A DNA stretch of 35,559 nucleotides from an uncultured Campylobacter sp. (GTDB lineage: Bacteria > Campylobacterota > Campylobacteria > Campylobacterales > Campylobacteraceae). The translations under genes and the position numbers were made by a program. Positions 15,175 through 23,091 of the stretch are shown here, one piece after another. Positions within the stretch are counted from its first letter, which is position 1. Each line of letters starts with the position of its first letter. The stretch lies in the NCBI RefSeq assembly GCF_937997535.1, contig NZ_CALKTT010000049.1, forward strand, positions 1 through 35,559, written 5' to 3'. The notes below the pieces were generated by a model, which was not told the origin of the DNA, did no database searches, and worked only from the letters and a program-made list of their open reading frames with translations.

Positions 15175-15912
15175 ATGAAATTTAAGGAACTCAAATTGAA
15201 TCAGCTTTTGCAGACCTTTATACCGACCGCGCACCTTATTAAAAATACGATCGGCGATTGCGAGGTGGTCATCCACGATATGAGCACGCCGCAAAACTCC
15301 GTCGTTTTTGTCCTCGGCGACGTAACGGGCAGAAGGATCGGCCAAAGCTTCGATCATCTGGTAAAGGACGTGTTGTTAAGCAAAAATTTTGAAAACGACT
15401 GCACCGCAAACTACTACTTCACCGCGCAAAACGGCAAGCTCATACGCTCCTCAACTTCGCTAATCCGCGGCGCAGACGGCAAAGTAGTAGGCGCGCTATG
15501 CGTAAATATCGATACTTCAAGCGCCATGGCTGCATACAAAGCAATAAAAAATCTACTGCCGAATGCGAAACTCGATAGCAAGGAGTTGCAAAGTGTAAAT
15601 TTTACCAACGGAGGCTGCGATAACGCGGCATTAGATGGGGCGAGCTTAAAGGATGGCGCAAATTTAGAAACGCAAAGCTCTAACGATTCACAGCAAAATA
15701 TCCTTGATATCGTCCAAGACCTTATCGCATCGGCTACGCACGATCTGGATGTGGAGAGGATGAAGAAAGAGGATCGAAAGCGCATCGTAAAATTTCTCGC
15801 GCAAAAAGGGATTTTTGAGGTAAAGGGCGCAGTGGAGCTCGTCGCAAAGGCGCTTAGGACGCAGAAAGTCACGATTTACTCGTATATGGATGAGGTAAAG
15901 AAGAAGGGCTAA
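15175..15912 (+). CDS. YheO/DauR-type PAS and helix-turn-helix transcriptional regulator
   Basis: 245 residues. The N-terminal half (about 15-120) is a YheO-like PAS domain: IGDCEVVIHDMS, SVVFVLGDVTGRRIGQSFDHL, LIRSSTSLIRGADGKVVGALCVNID. A variable linker follows, then a C-terminal helix-turn-helix of the DauR/YheO type (RKRIVKFLAQKGIFEVKGAVELVAKALRTQKVTIYSYMDEV). Such regulators often sense amino-acid-derived ligands and sit next to RidA and PLP-enzyme genes, as here. The ATG lacks a ribosome binding site, whereas a TTG at 15196 has AAGGA seven bases upstream, so the true start may be seven codons later. Confidence 0.87.
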   Translation: MKFKELKLNQLLQTFIPTAHLIKNTIGDCEVVIHDMSTPQNSVVFVLGDVTGRRIGQSFDHLVKDVLLSKNFENDCTANYYFTAQNGKLIRSSTSLIRGADGKVVGALCVNIDTSSAMAAYKAIKNLLPNAKLDSKELQSVNFTNGGCDNAALDGASLKDGANLETQSSNDSQQNILDIVQDLIASATHDLDVERMKKEDRKRIVKFLAQKGIFEVKGAVELVAKALRTQKVTIYSYMDEVKKKG

Positions 15913-16083
15913 CCGCGGTACATAAATTTGATCTAAAATTTAATAAGCGTTGCGCGCCTTTTTATTAGCGTAGCCATTGGAGTGGCGCGAATTTAATCTG
16001 AATTTGATGAACAAATCAAAAAGTAGGACATACTAATTCCTATTTTATATAGCATGTAACGGCATAAAAGCAAAACTCATCTG

Positions 16084-18123
16084 TTACTCGAACTCGTAGC
16101 CCTTCGTATTCTTTAATTTCTCGTCATAATCGACTCCGTTAGCAATTCGCTTGCGCGAAGCATTGAAATCCGCTCGTATCGGGCTTTTGCGCTCGTCAAA
16201 CTCAAGTGGCGCGACACCGATGATATCTGCTAACAGATGCGCCAAATCATCGCTCATAAAAGGCTTATCTTTCGCCGCAGCTAGCCTATGCCATAGCTTA
16301 GCATGATCGCTCAAAAACTCGCGAGAGCCTATGAAAAGCAGCGGGATTTCGTAAGTAAAGCGGCTCTCCATGCCGTGCCCAAGGCGCCCGTTTTCGTATA
16401 AATTTTCGCCGTGATCGCTAAGATAGACGATGAGGCTGTCATCACCCGAAAAAATTTTAAAAATTTCATTTATAACGAAATCGTTGTAAAGCACGCTGTT
16501 GTCGTAATACGCGACGACATCTTTCTGCTTGGAAGTAAGTTTTGCCTTTACGTCCGCCGCACTAAACTTGCCAAATCCCTCGGGATAGCGCAGGCTGTAA
16601 TCCATATGGCTGCCGATGAGATGGATCACGTAGAAATTTCGCTCGCCCTGCCCCGCTTTCGCCTGATTTATGAGTGGAAGCAGCACTCCATCAGGCTTGA
16701 TGCGGACGGTTTCGTAAAGATTGCTCTTTGAGAGGAAGGATTCCGCGTCCGCGCGATCGGCAGCGCTTTTAGCACTTAACGCATGTGCGCCGAAAGCCTC
16801 TTGATTGCTAATCCAAAAGGTGCGGTAGCCACTTAGCTTAAACATATCGATGATGCTGAGGTTGCGAAACCACGCCCTTTTGCGCTCGCTTTCGTAATCG
16901 CTGAAATTTAAAAGCCGCATCAGCACCTGATTAGTCGTGCCGTAAGGCGAGATTGTATCGCTAAATTTTATCAAATTACCGCTTGCTTCGAGTTTCTCTA
17001 AAAGCGGTGTATTTTTAACGCCGTAGCCGTAGAGCGACATATGCCCGCGCTGCAAGCTCTCACCGATTATTAGGATGATATTTTTGACGCGAGACTTTTG
17101 CAAGGCGGGGTTTGTAGCGGCCTCAGGGTTTTTAGAATTTGAAATCACGCTGGGGCTTTGCGGCGCAGAATTTAAAGTCTTGCCCCAACTCTGCGCCATA
17201 GCGCCCGAGGTGAACGTAGAATTTAAATTTGCGCCGTAATTTTGCGTCTGAGCGTCCGAGGCGGGCGTGGAATTTTCAGACGCGGAGCCCGAGGCGGCGC
17301 CTTGCGGATCTAAATTTGTGCCACCATTTAAAACGCTTTCATCCGCGCGCATGGCCTCGTCATATCCAAGCTGCACTTCGCGCATATCGGTGATGAAATT
17401 TTTATCGCTCAGATAGTCTTTTATCGTAAAGGCAAACTCCAGCGGGACGTATTGTGATAGCTTGGTTATATAGCCTTGCTTGCCCTGGGAAGCTTTGACG
17501 GCGATATCTACGCAAAAGATCGTTCCGTAAATGAGATAAATCGCCGCTAACAGCAATCTTAGACCGCTATGCGTTTGCTCGCTCTTTCTCTGCCCTACTC
17601 TTAGCGCCACGAAAATGCAACCAAGCAGGACCGCTAGATATAAAATCGTCGCAGGGTTAAGAAACTGCGAAACAAACTCGCGCGTCTCGGCTGCGTCGGT
17701 ATGGACGATCGCGTCAATCGCCACGACGTTGAAGCTTGAGTCGAAATTTACGATCAAAAATAAGGCCACGCTCGCAATTAGCGCAATTAGCGCTAGTAAC
17801 ACGAATGAAACGAGCTTAAAAAATCGGCCGCTAAGCAGATAGCAGAGGTGAAAGATGAGTAAATTTGTGATGAGCACCGCAGAAAAGCCTTTAAATACAT
17901 GCGAAAAATGATACCCATTGATCTGATAATGTATCTTAGCCCAGCATGCGAGCAGACATAGCGCCGTGCTGAGCCAAAACACCCTCCATACGGGACGTTC
18001 GCGCAGAGCAGCAAAAAAGCCGCGGTCGATTTTCATAAGCAAGCGCGCTATGAGCCCGCCCGCTTTCGTCCGCGCCATAAGTCCGCCTATATTTGCTAGC
18101 GCTACATAAAATTTTTCTCTCAT
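16084..18123 (-). CDS. Phosphoethanolamine transferase-like membrane protein (alkaline phosphatase superfamily)
   Basis: 679 residues from the ATG at 18123, which has AGGA eight bases upstream; an upstream ATG at 18183 (20 more residues) has none. Four or five hydrophobic helices (about residues 45-220) anchor it in the inner membrane, then a low-complexity Ser/Ala/Asn linker (about 270-345) leads to a periplasmic catalytic domain. The domain has GES (Glu355), YGTTNQ (Thr396 or Thr397, 41 residues on, as expected for the nucleophile) and SDHGEN (Asp570-His571), the metal set of EptA/CptA enzymes. Likely it decorates lipid A, core sugar or another surface target with phosphoethanolamine. Target unknown. 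Confidence 0.87.
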   Translation of the reverse strand: MREKFYVALANIGGLMARTKAGGLIARLLMKIDRGFFAALRERPVWRVFWLSTALCLLACWAKIHYQINGYHFSHVFKGFSAVLITNLLIFHLCYLLSGRFFKLVSFVLLALIALIASVALFLIVNFDSSFNVVAIDAIVHTDAAETREFVSQFLNPATILYLAVLLGCIFVALRVGQRKSEQTHSGLRLLLAAIYLIYGTIFCVDIAVKASQGKQGYITKLSQYVPLEFAFTIKDYLSDKNFITDMREVQLGYDEAMRADESVLNGGTNLDPQGAASGSASENSTPASDAQTQNYGANLNSTFTSGAMAQSWGKTLNSAPQSPSVISNSKNPEAATNPALQKSRVKNIILIIGESLQRGHMSLYGYGVKNTPLLEKLEASGNLIKFSDTISPYGTTNQVLMRLLNFSDYESERKRAWFRNLSIIDMFKLSGYRTFWISNQEAFGAHALSAKSAADRADAESFLSKSNLYETVRIKPDGVLLPLINQAKAGQGERNFYVIHLIGSHMDYSLRYPEGFGKFSAADVKAKLTSKQKDVVAYYDNSVLYNDFVINEIFKIFSGDDSLIVYLSDHGENLYENGRLGHGMESRFTYEIPLLFIGSREFLSDHAKLWHRLAAAKDKPFMSDDLAHLLADIIGVAPLEFDERKSPIRADFNASRKRIANGVDYDEKLKNTKGYEFE

Positions 18124-18621
18124 TTTATATTTCCTGCCTTGTACGAAGAGACGCGACGACGCGCACTCTGTGTAGTGCGACATGTTTTCGCTTTAAAATC
18201 AAGGCGCAATCTTAGCCGCTTAAAGCTTTGAGCTTGCTTACTTGCATCCTTTTTACGCTTTAAATTTTACAGCCAAATTTTAAAGATACGGAGAGTTTGG
18301 AATTGGACGACGGAATTTTAAGGCTAAATTTTAATTGAAAGCGGATCTAAGAGCGAAGCTACAAAACGAGGATTTAAAAATAGAAGGCATGAACTAAAGC
18401 ACAACCTTTAAAATTTTGCGGCTAGGCTACAAACCGTCGCGATATATTTTAAAATTTCTAGTGCGATAAGTTCCCTTCGGATAAAATTTATGCATGAAGC
18501 GGCTGAGGTAAAATTCCAAGACGCGAGCGATGTAAAATTGTCGAAAGCTAATCGCGGGCGGAATTTCGCCTTGGCAAAAGTGTAAAATTTTAACTAGCCC
18601 AAGTCGCCTTTTGTGCGAAAT
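18124..18621. other. Intergenic region downstream of map
   Basis: About 500 bases between the start of the transferase gene and the end of map. I see no gene, RNA or clear terminator. It is made of AAATTTTA-rich words mixed with GC-rich segments. It must contain the transferase promoter and the end of the S10-spc transcript. Confidence 0.5.
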
Positions 18622-19380
18622 CTACGCGACGCTTAGGACTTCTACCTTACCGTCGAAAACCGCCATGCAGTGCTCATAGTGGCTAGTGCGGAGCCCATCC
18701 TTGCTTCTCGTGCTCCATTTATCCTCGGCGATGACCGGCGTGCCGTCCTTTTGGCAGATCATCGGCTCGATGCAAAAAACCATGCCGTTTTTGATTTTGG
18801 GGCCTGATTTTGGATTATTGCCCTCCAGATAGTTTGGGATCTCAGGCTCTTCGTGCGGGTGCTTGCCGATGCCGTGGCCGCAGAAGCCGTATAGCGGCAC
18901 GAAGCCGCGCGCGCGGATAAATTTCTCGATCTCGAAGCTTAGCTCTTTAAAGTGCATCCCTACCCTGATCGTTTTGATGGCAAACTCCAGCGTGTCCTTG
19001 CTGCATGCGATGAGATCTTCGTCGGCTTTTGAAATTTTACCGACGGGCAGAGTGCGTGCGCTGTCGCCGAAATATCCGTTTAGCTTCGAGCCCAAATCGA
19101 CGCCTAAGATATCGCCCTCTTGTAAGATCGTCTCGTCGGGGATGCCGTGGATGATGACTTCATTTAACGAGAGGCAGGCGGCGTTTGGAAAGCCGTATAG
19201 CCCTTTAAAAGCAGGATATGCGCCTTTGGAGGTGATGAAATCGTCGATCTTTTTATCGACTTCGAGCAGGCTAAGACCCGGCTTTATGAAAGAAGCTGCG
19301 TAATCAAGGGCCTGCGCGACGATCCTATTCGCTGCACGCAGCCCTTCTAAATCTTTTTTTGTTTTAAGCAAAATTGCCAT
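18622..19380 (-). CDS. map: Methionine aminopeptidase, type I
   Basis: 252 residues, the type Ia size. It removes the initiator methionine from new proteins. The metal and catalytic residues are all present: His79 (VIIHGIP), Asp95 (LGVDLGS), Asp106 (GDSART), His169 (CGHGIGKHPHEEP), Glu205 (IEPM) and Glu236 (HYEH). Its ATG begins directly after the secY stop, so it is the last gene of the spc operon. In Helicobacter infA comes next; here the series breaks off and infA is at 1326 on the opposite strand. Confidence 0.96.
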   Translation of the reverse strand: MAILLKTKKDLEGLRAANRIVAQALDYAASFIKPGLSLLEVDKKIDDFITSKGAYPAFKGLYGFPNAACLSLNEVIIHGIPDETILQEGDILGVDLGSKLNGYFGDSARTLPVGKISKADEDLIACSKDTLEFAIKTIRVGMHFKELSFEIEKFIRARGFVPLYGFCGHGIGKHPHEEPEIPNYLEGNNPKSGPKIKNGMVFCIEPMICQKDGTPVIAEDKWSTRSKDGLRTSHYEHCMAVFDGKVEVLSVA

Positions 19381-20646
19381 TTATAGCCCGACCGCGCTTA
19401 GGGTCTGATATTTGTTCATATAGATCTGCGCTTCGATGCGTCTCATCGTATCAAGAGCTACGGAGACGACGATCAGCACGCTGGTACCGCCGAAATAAAA
19501 CGGCACGCCCATAAATTTAACGAGCAGCCACGGGATGACGGTTACGAGCCCGAGATAGATCGAGCCCCAGAATGTAAGCCGGCTAGCAACTTCGTTTAAA
19601 AAGCTCGCCGTTCCCTCGCCCGGACGAATACCCGGGATAAATCCGCCCTGCTTCTTTAAATTTTCGCTTATATCTTTTGAATTAAACGCGATCGATGCGT
19701 AAAAATACGCAAAAAACACGACCAAAACAAAAGTTAGGAAGTTAAAAAAGTAGTTGCTCGGGCTTAGGAAATCATGGATCTTTTGGATGATCGGATTGGT
19801 GCTTGCCTGTAAAATTGTAGTCGGAAACATCAAAATCGCGCTTGCAAAAATAGGCGGAATGACGCCACTTAAATTTAGCTTGATCGGCACGTAATTCATA
19901 ATGCGCTTGTTTTGATTCGCCATCAATACCTTGCGCGAAAACGATACCGGAATTCTGCGTTCACCTAGCTCCACATATAAAATTGCTCCGATAGTAGCCA
20001 GGATAATTAGCACGATCGCGATTAGCTTTAAAACGTTCATTTCGCCGGTATTTACTAAATTTACGGTACTTCCGATCGCTCTAGGGATGGCGCTTACGAT
20101 ACCTGCAAAGATAATAAGGCTGGTGCCGTTACCGACGCCGCGCTGCGTAATCTGCTCGCCGATCCACATCAAAAGCATGGTGCCTGCCAGCATCGAAATG
20201 CACGAGATGAAAACAAACTCGTTGGTATTTTCGGCCATTATCGCAGGCGCTCCGGTCTGTCCGTGAATGCCCTGCAAGCCGATGCTAACGCCGATGGATT
20301 GAACCATAGCGATTGCGATTGTAGCATATCGGATGATCTGCATATATTTCTGCATACCGTCACGCTCTTTTTTGAGTTTACCTAAATTTGGAAAGGTTGC
20401 GGCGAGCAGCTCCATAATGATCGAAGCGGTAATATAAGGCATAATGCCTAGCGAGATAACGCTGAATCGCTCCGCCGCGTTACCGCTAAACATATTAAAC
20501 ATTCCAAAAGCGTTGTTGCTATTGTTTTGAAAAAATTGCTTTATAACCTCAACGTCCACTCCCGGAACCGGCACGTAAGCTAGCAACCTATAGGCAAAAA
20601 GAAAGCCCAAAGTAATGAAAATTTTGTTGCGTAGCGATTTATTCAT
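19381..20646 (-). CDS. secY: Protein translocase subunit SecY
   Basis: 421 residues with the expected ten membrane helices. SecY is the channel of the SecYEG complex that exports and inserts proteins in the inner membrane. Recognisable pieces are FAYRLLAYVPVPGVD in helix 1, the plug-adjacent FNMFSGNAAERFSVISLGIMPYI, and PGIRPGEGT in a cytoplasmic loop before the last helices. It overlaps rplO by one base and abuts map, so it is cotranscribed with the spc ribosomal genes. Confidence 0.97.
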   Translation of the reverse strand: MNKSLRNKIFITLGFLFAYRLLAYVPVPGVDVEVIKQFFQNNSNNAFGMFNMFSGNAAERFSVISLGIMPYITASIIMELLAATFPNLGKLKKERDGMQKYMQIIRYATIAIAMVQSIGVSIGLQGIHGQTGAPAIMAENTNEFVFISCISMLAGTMLLMWIGEQITQRGVGNGTSLIIFAGIVSAIPRAIGSTVNLVNTGEMNVLKLIAIVLIILATIGAILYVELGERRIPVSFSRKVLMANQNKRIMNYVPIKLNLSGVIPPIFASAILMFPTTILQASTNPIIQKIHDFLSPSNYFFNFLTFVLVVFFAYFYASIAFNSKDISENLKKQGGFIPGIRPGEGTASFLNEVASRLTFWGSIYLGLVTVIPWLLVKFMGVPFYFGGTSVLIVVSVALDTMRRIEAQIYMNKYQTLSAVGL

Positions 20647-21047
20647 TATTTTTGTCCGCTAAATTTTACGTTCTCGTCTTTGATCTTGCTAGCAAGCGCT
20701 TTTGCGCCTACGCCGATCAGCTTGATCTTTTTAACGGAATTTGAAATTTTATGAACGGATTTGATGCTTTCGATCGTGATCTCGCCAAGATCTTTGATAG
20801 CTTCGATTTTATCGACATTGATCACGTAAGGCTTTTCAAATTTAGAAGTAAAACCTACCTTCGGAAGCCTTCGCTGAATCGGCTGCTGACCGCCCTCGAA
20901 GCCTCTTTTTTCGTGAGAGCCGGTACGCGCGGTCTGACCCTTGCCGCCGCGACCCGCAGTTTTACCCAGACCACTTCCTTGACCGCGACCCAAGCGCTTA
21001 GTAGCGTGAGTCGAGCCTGGGGCTTTTTTAAGATTTTCTAATCCCAT
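20646..21047 (-). CDS. rplO: 50S ribosomal protein L15
   Basis: 133 residues. L15 is a late large-subunit assembly protein; the basic glycine-rich N-terminus (KRLGRGQGSGLGKTAGRGGKGQ) reaches into 23S rRNA and is diagnostic. The family is usually near 145 residues, so this copy is slightly short. It follows rpsE by 12 bases with no rpmD between, as in other Epsilonproteobacteria, and overlaps secY by one base. Confidence 0.97.
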   Translation of the reverse strand: MGLENLKKAPGSTHATKRLGRGQGSGLGKTAGRGGKGQTARTGSHEKRGFEGGQQPIQRRLPKVGFTSKFEKPYVINVDKIEAIKDLGEITIESIKSVHKISNSVKKIKLIGVGAKALASKIKDENVKFSGQK

Positions 21048-21059
21048 CTTTTATCCTTG

Positions 21060-21509
21060 TTAGTGTTTTAACATACTAAGAGCTTTCATCGTAGCTCTTA
21101 CGACATTTGAGGAGTTGTTTGAACCTAGCGATTTGGTGAGGATATCTTTAACACCCGCAAGCTCTAAAACCGGGCGCACGGAGCCGCCCGCGATAACACC
21201 GGTACCTTCGCTCGCCGGCTTAAGTAAAATTTTGCTCGCATTGTATTTAACTTCGATATCGTGAGTGATAGTAGAGCCGTTTAAATTTACCTTGATAATA
21301 TTTTTAAACGCATCGTCTACCGCTTTTTTAATCGCATCTGGAACCTCTTTGGACTTACCAAAGCCAAAGCCCACTAGGCCGTTTCTATTGCCTACTACGA
21401 TAAGAGCCGTAAACCTAAACCTTCTACCGCCTTTAACGACCTTTGTAACCCTACCGATATTGACGATTACCTCTTCGAATTCTTCTCTATTATACTTTTC
21501 CACAATCAT
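21060..21509 (-). CDS. rpsE: 30S ribosomal protein S5
   Basis: 149 residues. S5 helps form the mRNA entry site and affects decoding accuracy. The double-stranded RNA-binding-like domain opens with EEVIVNIGRVTKVVKGGRRFRFTALIVVG, and the second domain with GTGVIAGGSVRPVLELAGVKDILTKSLGS is typical. The N-terminal extension is shorter than in E. coli (167 residues). The gap to rplR is nine bases. Confidence 0.97.
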   Translation of the reverse strand: MIVEKYNREEFEEVIVNIGRVTKVVKGGRRFRFTALIVVGNRNGLVGFGFGKSKEVPDAIKKAVDDAFKNIIKVNLNGSTITHDIEVKYNASKILLKPASEGTGVIAGGSVRPVLELAGVKDILTKSLGSNNSSNVVRATMKALSMLKH

Positions 21510-21518
21510 TCCTTTGGG

Positions 21519-21875
21519 TTATAGTTTGATGCCGTTTTGGCGTAGCGACTCGGCAAAGCTTGCGATTACGCCGTGATACAAATAGCCGTTGCGATCGAAA
21601 ATCGCTTCAGAAATGCCTTTATCTTTTAGCTTGGAGGCTAAATCTTTAGCTAGACTAGCCGCACCCTCTTTGTTTGCCTTTAAATTTAAAACCTTACCGC
21701 TGCTGGCGCACAAAGTCGCGCTCGCCGCGTCGTCGATAGCCTGAGCGTAGACGGTCCTATTGGATTTGAAAATAGAAATTCTAGGGCAAGATGCGACGCC
21801 TGAAATTTTAGCGCGAATTCTTCTTTTTCTCTTGATTCGTAAAGAGATCTTTCTTTTTAATACGTTCTGTGTCAT
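21519..21875 (-). CDS. rplR: 50S ribosomal protein L18
   Basis: 118 residues, normal. L18 binds 5S rRNA with L5 and links it to the central protuberance. The KRKRRIRAKISG start, RISIFKSNRTVYAQAIDD and the ending FDRNGYLYHGVIASFAESLRQNGIKL are typical. It lies in the conserved rplF-rplR-rpsE order with short gaps. Confidence 0.97.
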   Translation of the reverse strand: MTQNVLKRKISLRIKRKRRIRAKISGVASCPRISIFKSNRTVYAQAIDDAASATLCASSGKVLNLKANKEGAASLAKDLASKLKDKGISEAIFDRNGYLYHGVIASFAESLRQNGIKL

Positions 21876-21885
21876 TTCTCAACCC

Positions 21886-22422
21886 TTATTTCTTAGCTGT
21901 TTTTCCGGCTTTGCGGATGATATGCTCTTCAAGATACTTGATGCCTTTGCCCTTATACGGCTCAGGCGGTCTGAATCCTCTGATCTCGGCTGCTACTTGA
22001 CCTACTTGCTGCTTGTCGTCACCTTTGATGGTTACGACGTTTTTATCTACCGAGATTTCGATTCCCTTTGGAGATTCAAAATTTATCGGATGCGAAAAGC
22101 CCAAATTTAGCTCAAGTACCTTGCCCTTCATCGCAGCTCTATAGCCTACGCCGTTGATTTCAAGCTGTTTTGAAAAGCCCTCGGTAAGACCAAGGACGAT
22201 ATTGTTGGCTAAAGCGCGGTATGTTCCCCAATACGCCCTACTCTGTCTATCCTCACCCTTAGGCGAGAATTCTATCTTTCCGTCTTCGATTTTTACATCG
22301 ACATGACCTTTTAAATCAAGCTCTTTTTCGTTATTCGATTTTTTAAATTTTAACGACGAGCCGTCAATCTTGACCTCAACTCCGCTCGGGATAGAGATCG
22401 GTTTTTTACCAATTCTTGACAT
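21886..22422 (-). CDS. rplF: 50S ribosomal protein L6
   Basis: 178 residues, two repeats of the L6 fold. The opening MSRIGKKPISIPSGVEV and the C-terminal signature FRPPEPYKGKGIKYLEEHIIRKAGK identify it. L6 sits near the sarcin-ricin loop where elongation factors bind. It has AAAGGAAA upstream and is preceded by an unusually long 77-base gap after rpsH that contains a hairpin, the only large gap in the S10-spc series. Confidence 0.98.
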   Translation of the reverse strand: MSRIGKKPISIPSGVEVKIDGSSLKFKKSNNEKELDLKGHVDVKIEDGKIEFSPKGEDRQSRAYWGTYRALANNIVLGLTEGFSKQLEINGVGYRAAMKGKVLELNLGFSHPINFESPKGIEISVDKNVVTIKGDDKQQVGQVAAEIRGFRPPEPYKGKGIKYLEEHIIRKAGKTAKK

Positions 22423-22451
22423 AATTTTCCTTTTTATTTGTCTAGGGTATG

Positions 22452-22493
22452 TCTACTTTTACGAATGGATACCACAATGCCATAAAAAGTAGA
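22452..22493 (-). repeat. Hairpin in the rpsH-rplF gap
   Basis: TCTACTTTT and AAAAGTAGA pair perfectly as nine-base arms around 24 bases that also contain ATGG/CCAT, giving a longer interrupted stem in the mRNA. It starts seven bases after the rpsH stop. No T run follows, so it is more likely a processing, stability or attenuation element than a full terminator. Confidence 0.6.
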
Positions 22494-22499
22494 AACTTC

Positions 22500-22895
22500 T
22501 TACCAGATCGTGCAAAGCACTTCGCCGCCGACGCCCGCTTTGTGTGCGTCGATACCGCTCATAACGCCTTTGCTTGTGCTAACGACGACGGTTCCGTAGC
22601 CGTTTTTGAAGCGCTTGATCTCGTCTTTGCCTTGATATACGCGGCGACCCGGAGTCGAAATTCTTTTAACTTCGTTTATCACGCTCCTGCCCTTTTCGTC
22701 GTATTTAAGCACTACGTTGATGATCTTTTTATTGTTTTCCTCTACTACGTTGTAGCTCTCGATATAGCCCTTCTCGGCTAAAATTTTAAGCATAGCCTCG
22801 ACTACGTTTGAGTGAAAAAGCTTAGTCGTATCTAGCCTTCGCATCGCAGCATTTCTGATGCGAGTTAGTCCATCTGAAATAAGATCGTTAATCAT
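22500..22895 (-). CDS. rpsH: 30S ribosomal protein S8
   Basis: 131 residues, normal. S8 binds 16S rRNA helix 21 and, in E. coli, represses the spc operon by binding the rplE region of the mRNA. The start MINDLISDGLTRIRNA and the end GVMSGIDAHKAGVGGEVLCTIW are diagnostic. A hairpin follows directly in the gap before rplF. Whether S8 controls this operon here is unknown. Confidence 0.98.
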   Translation of the reverse strand: MINDLISDGLTRIRNAAMRRLDTTKLFHSNVVEAMLKILAEKGYIESYNVVEENNKKIINVVLKYDEKGRSVINEVKRISTPGRRVYQGKDEIKRFKNGYGTVVVSTSKGVMSGIDAHKAGVGGEVLCTIW

Positions 22896-22904
22896 CTCTT
22901 CTCC

Positions 22905-23090
22905 TTACCAGCTTGCTTTTTTAAGACCCGGGATTAAGCCCTCGTTTGCCATCTTGCGAAGGCAAACGCGACAAATTCCAAAATCTTTATAAACGGAGTG
23001 CGGACGACCGCAAATTTGACATCTGGTATATGCACGAGTGCTAAATTTAGCGGGGCGTTTCGCCTTGGCTACCATTGATTTTTTTGCCAT
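22905..23090 (-). CDS. rpsN: 30S ribosomal protein S14, zinc-binding type
   Basis: 61 residues from MAKKSMVAKAKRPAKFS; a frame start six codons earlier lies inside rplE and is unlikely. The zinc ligands are Cys-x2-Cys (CQIC) and Cys-x2-Cys (CRVC), so this is the short C+ form. S14 is in the head of the small subunit. AAGGAAAATGAT precedes the start, and rplE ends two bases upstream. Confidence 0.96.
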   Translation of the reverse strand: MAKKSMVAKAKRPAKFSTRAYTRCQICGRPHSVYKDFGICRVCLRKMANEGLIPGLKKASW

Positions 23091-23091
23091 A

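Noticed and set aside
17045..17070. Leu instead of Thr after GES in the transferase motif (GESLQRGHMSLYGY), suspected loss of the catalytic nucleophile
   Set aside because: In EptA-type enzymes GES supplies the metal-binding glutamate, and the threonine nucleophile lies about 40 residues later. A suitable threonine (YGTTNQ, residue 396 or 397) and the Asp-His pair are present, so the site looks intact.
21048..21059. Missing rpmD (L30) between rpsE and rplO as a possible deletion
   Set aside because: Epsilonproteobacteria generally lack rpmD at this place, and only 12 bases separate the flanking genes, so it is normal for the group.
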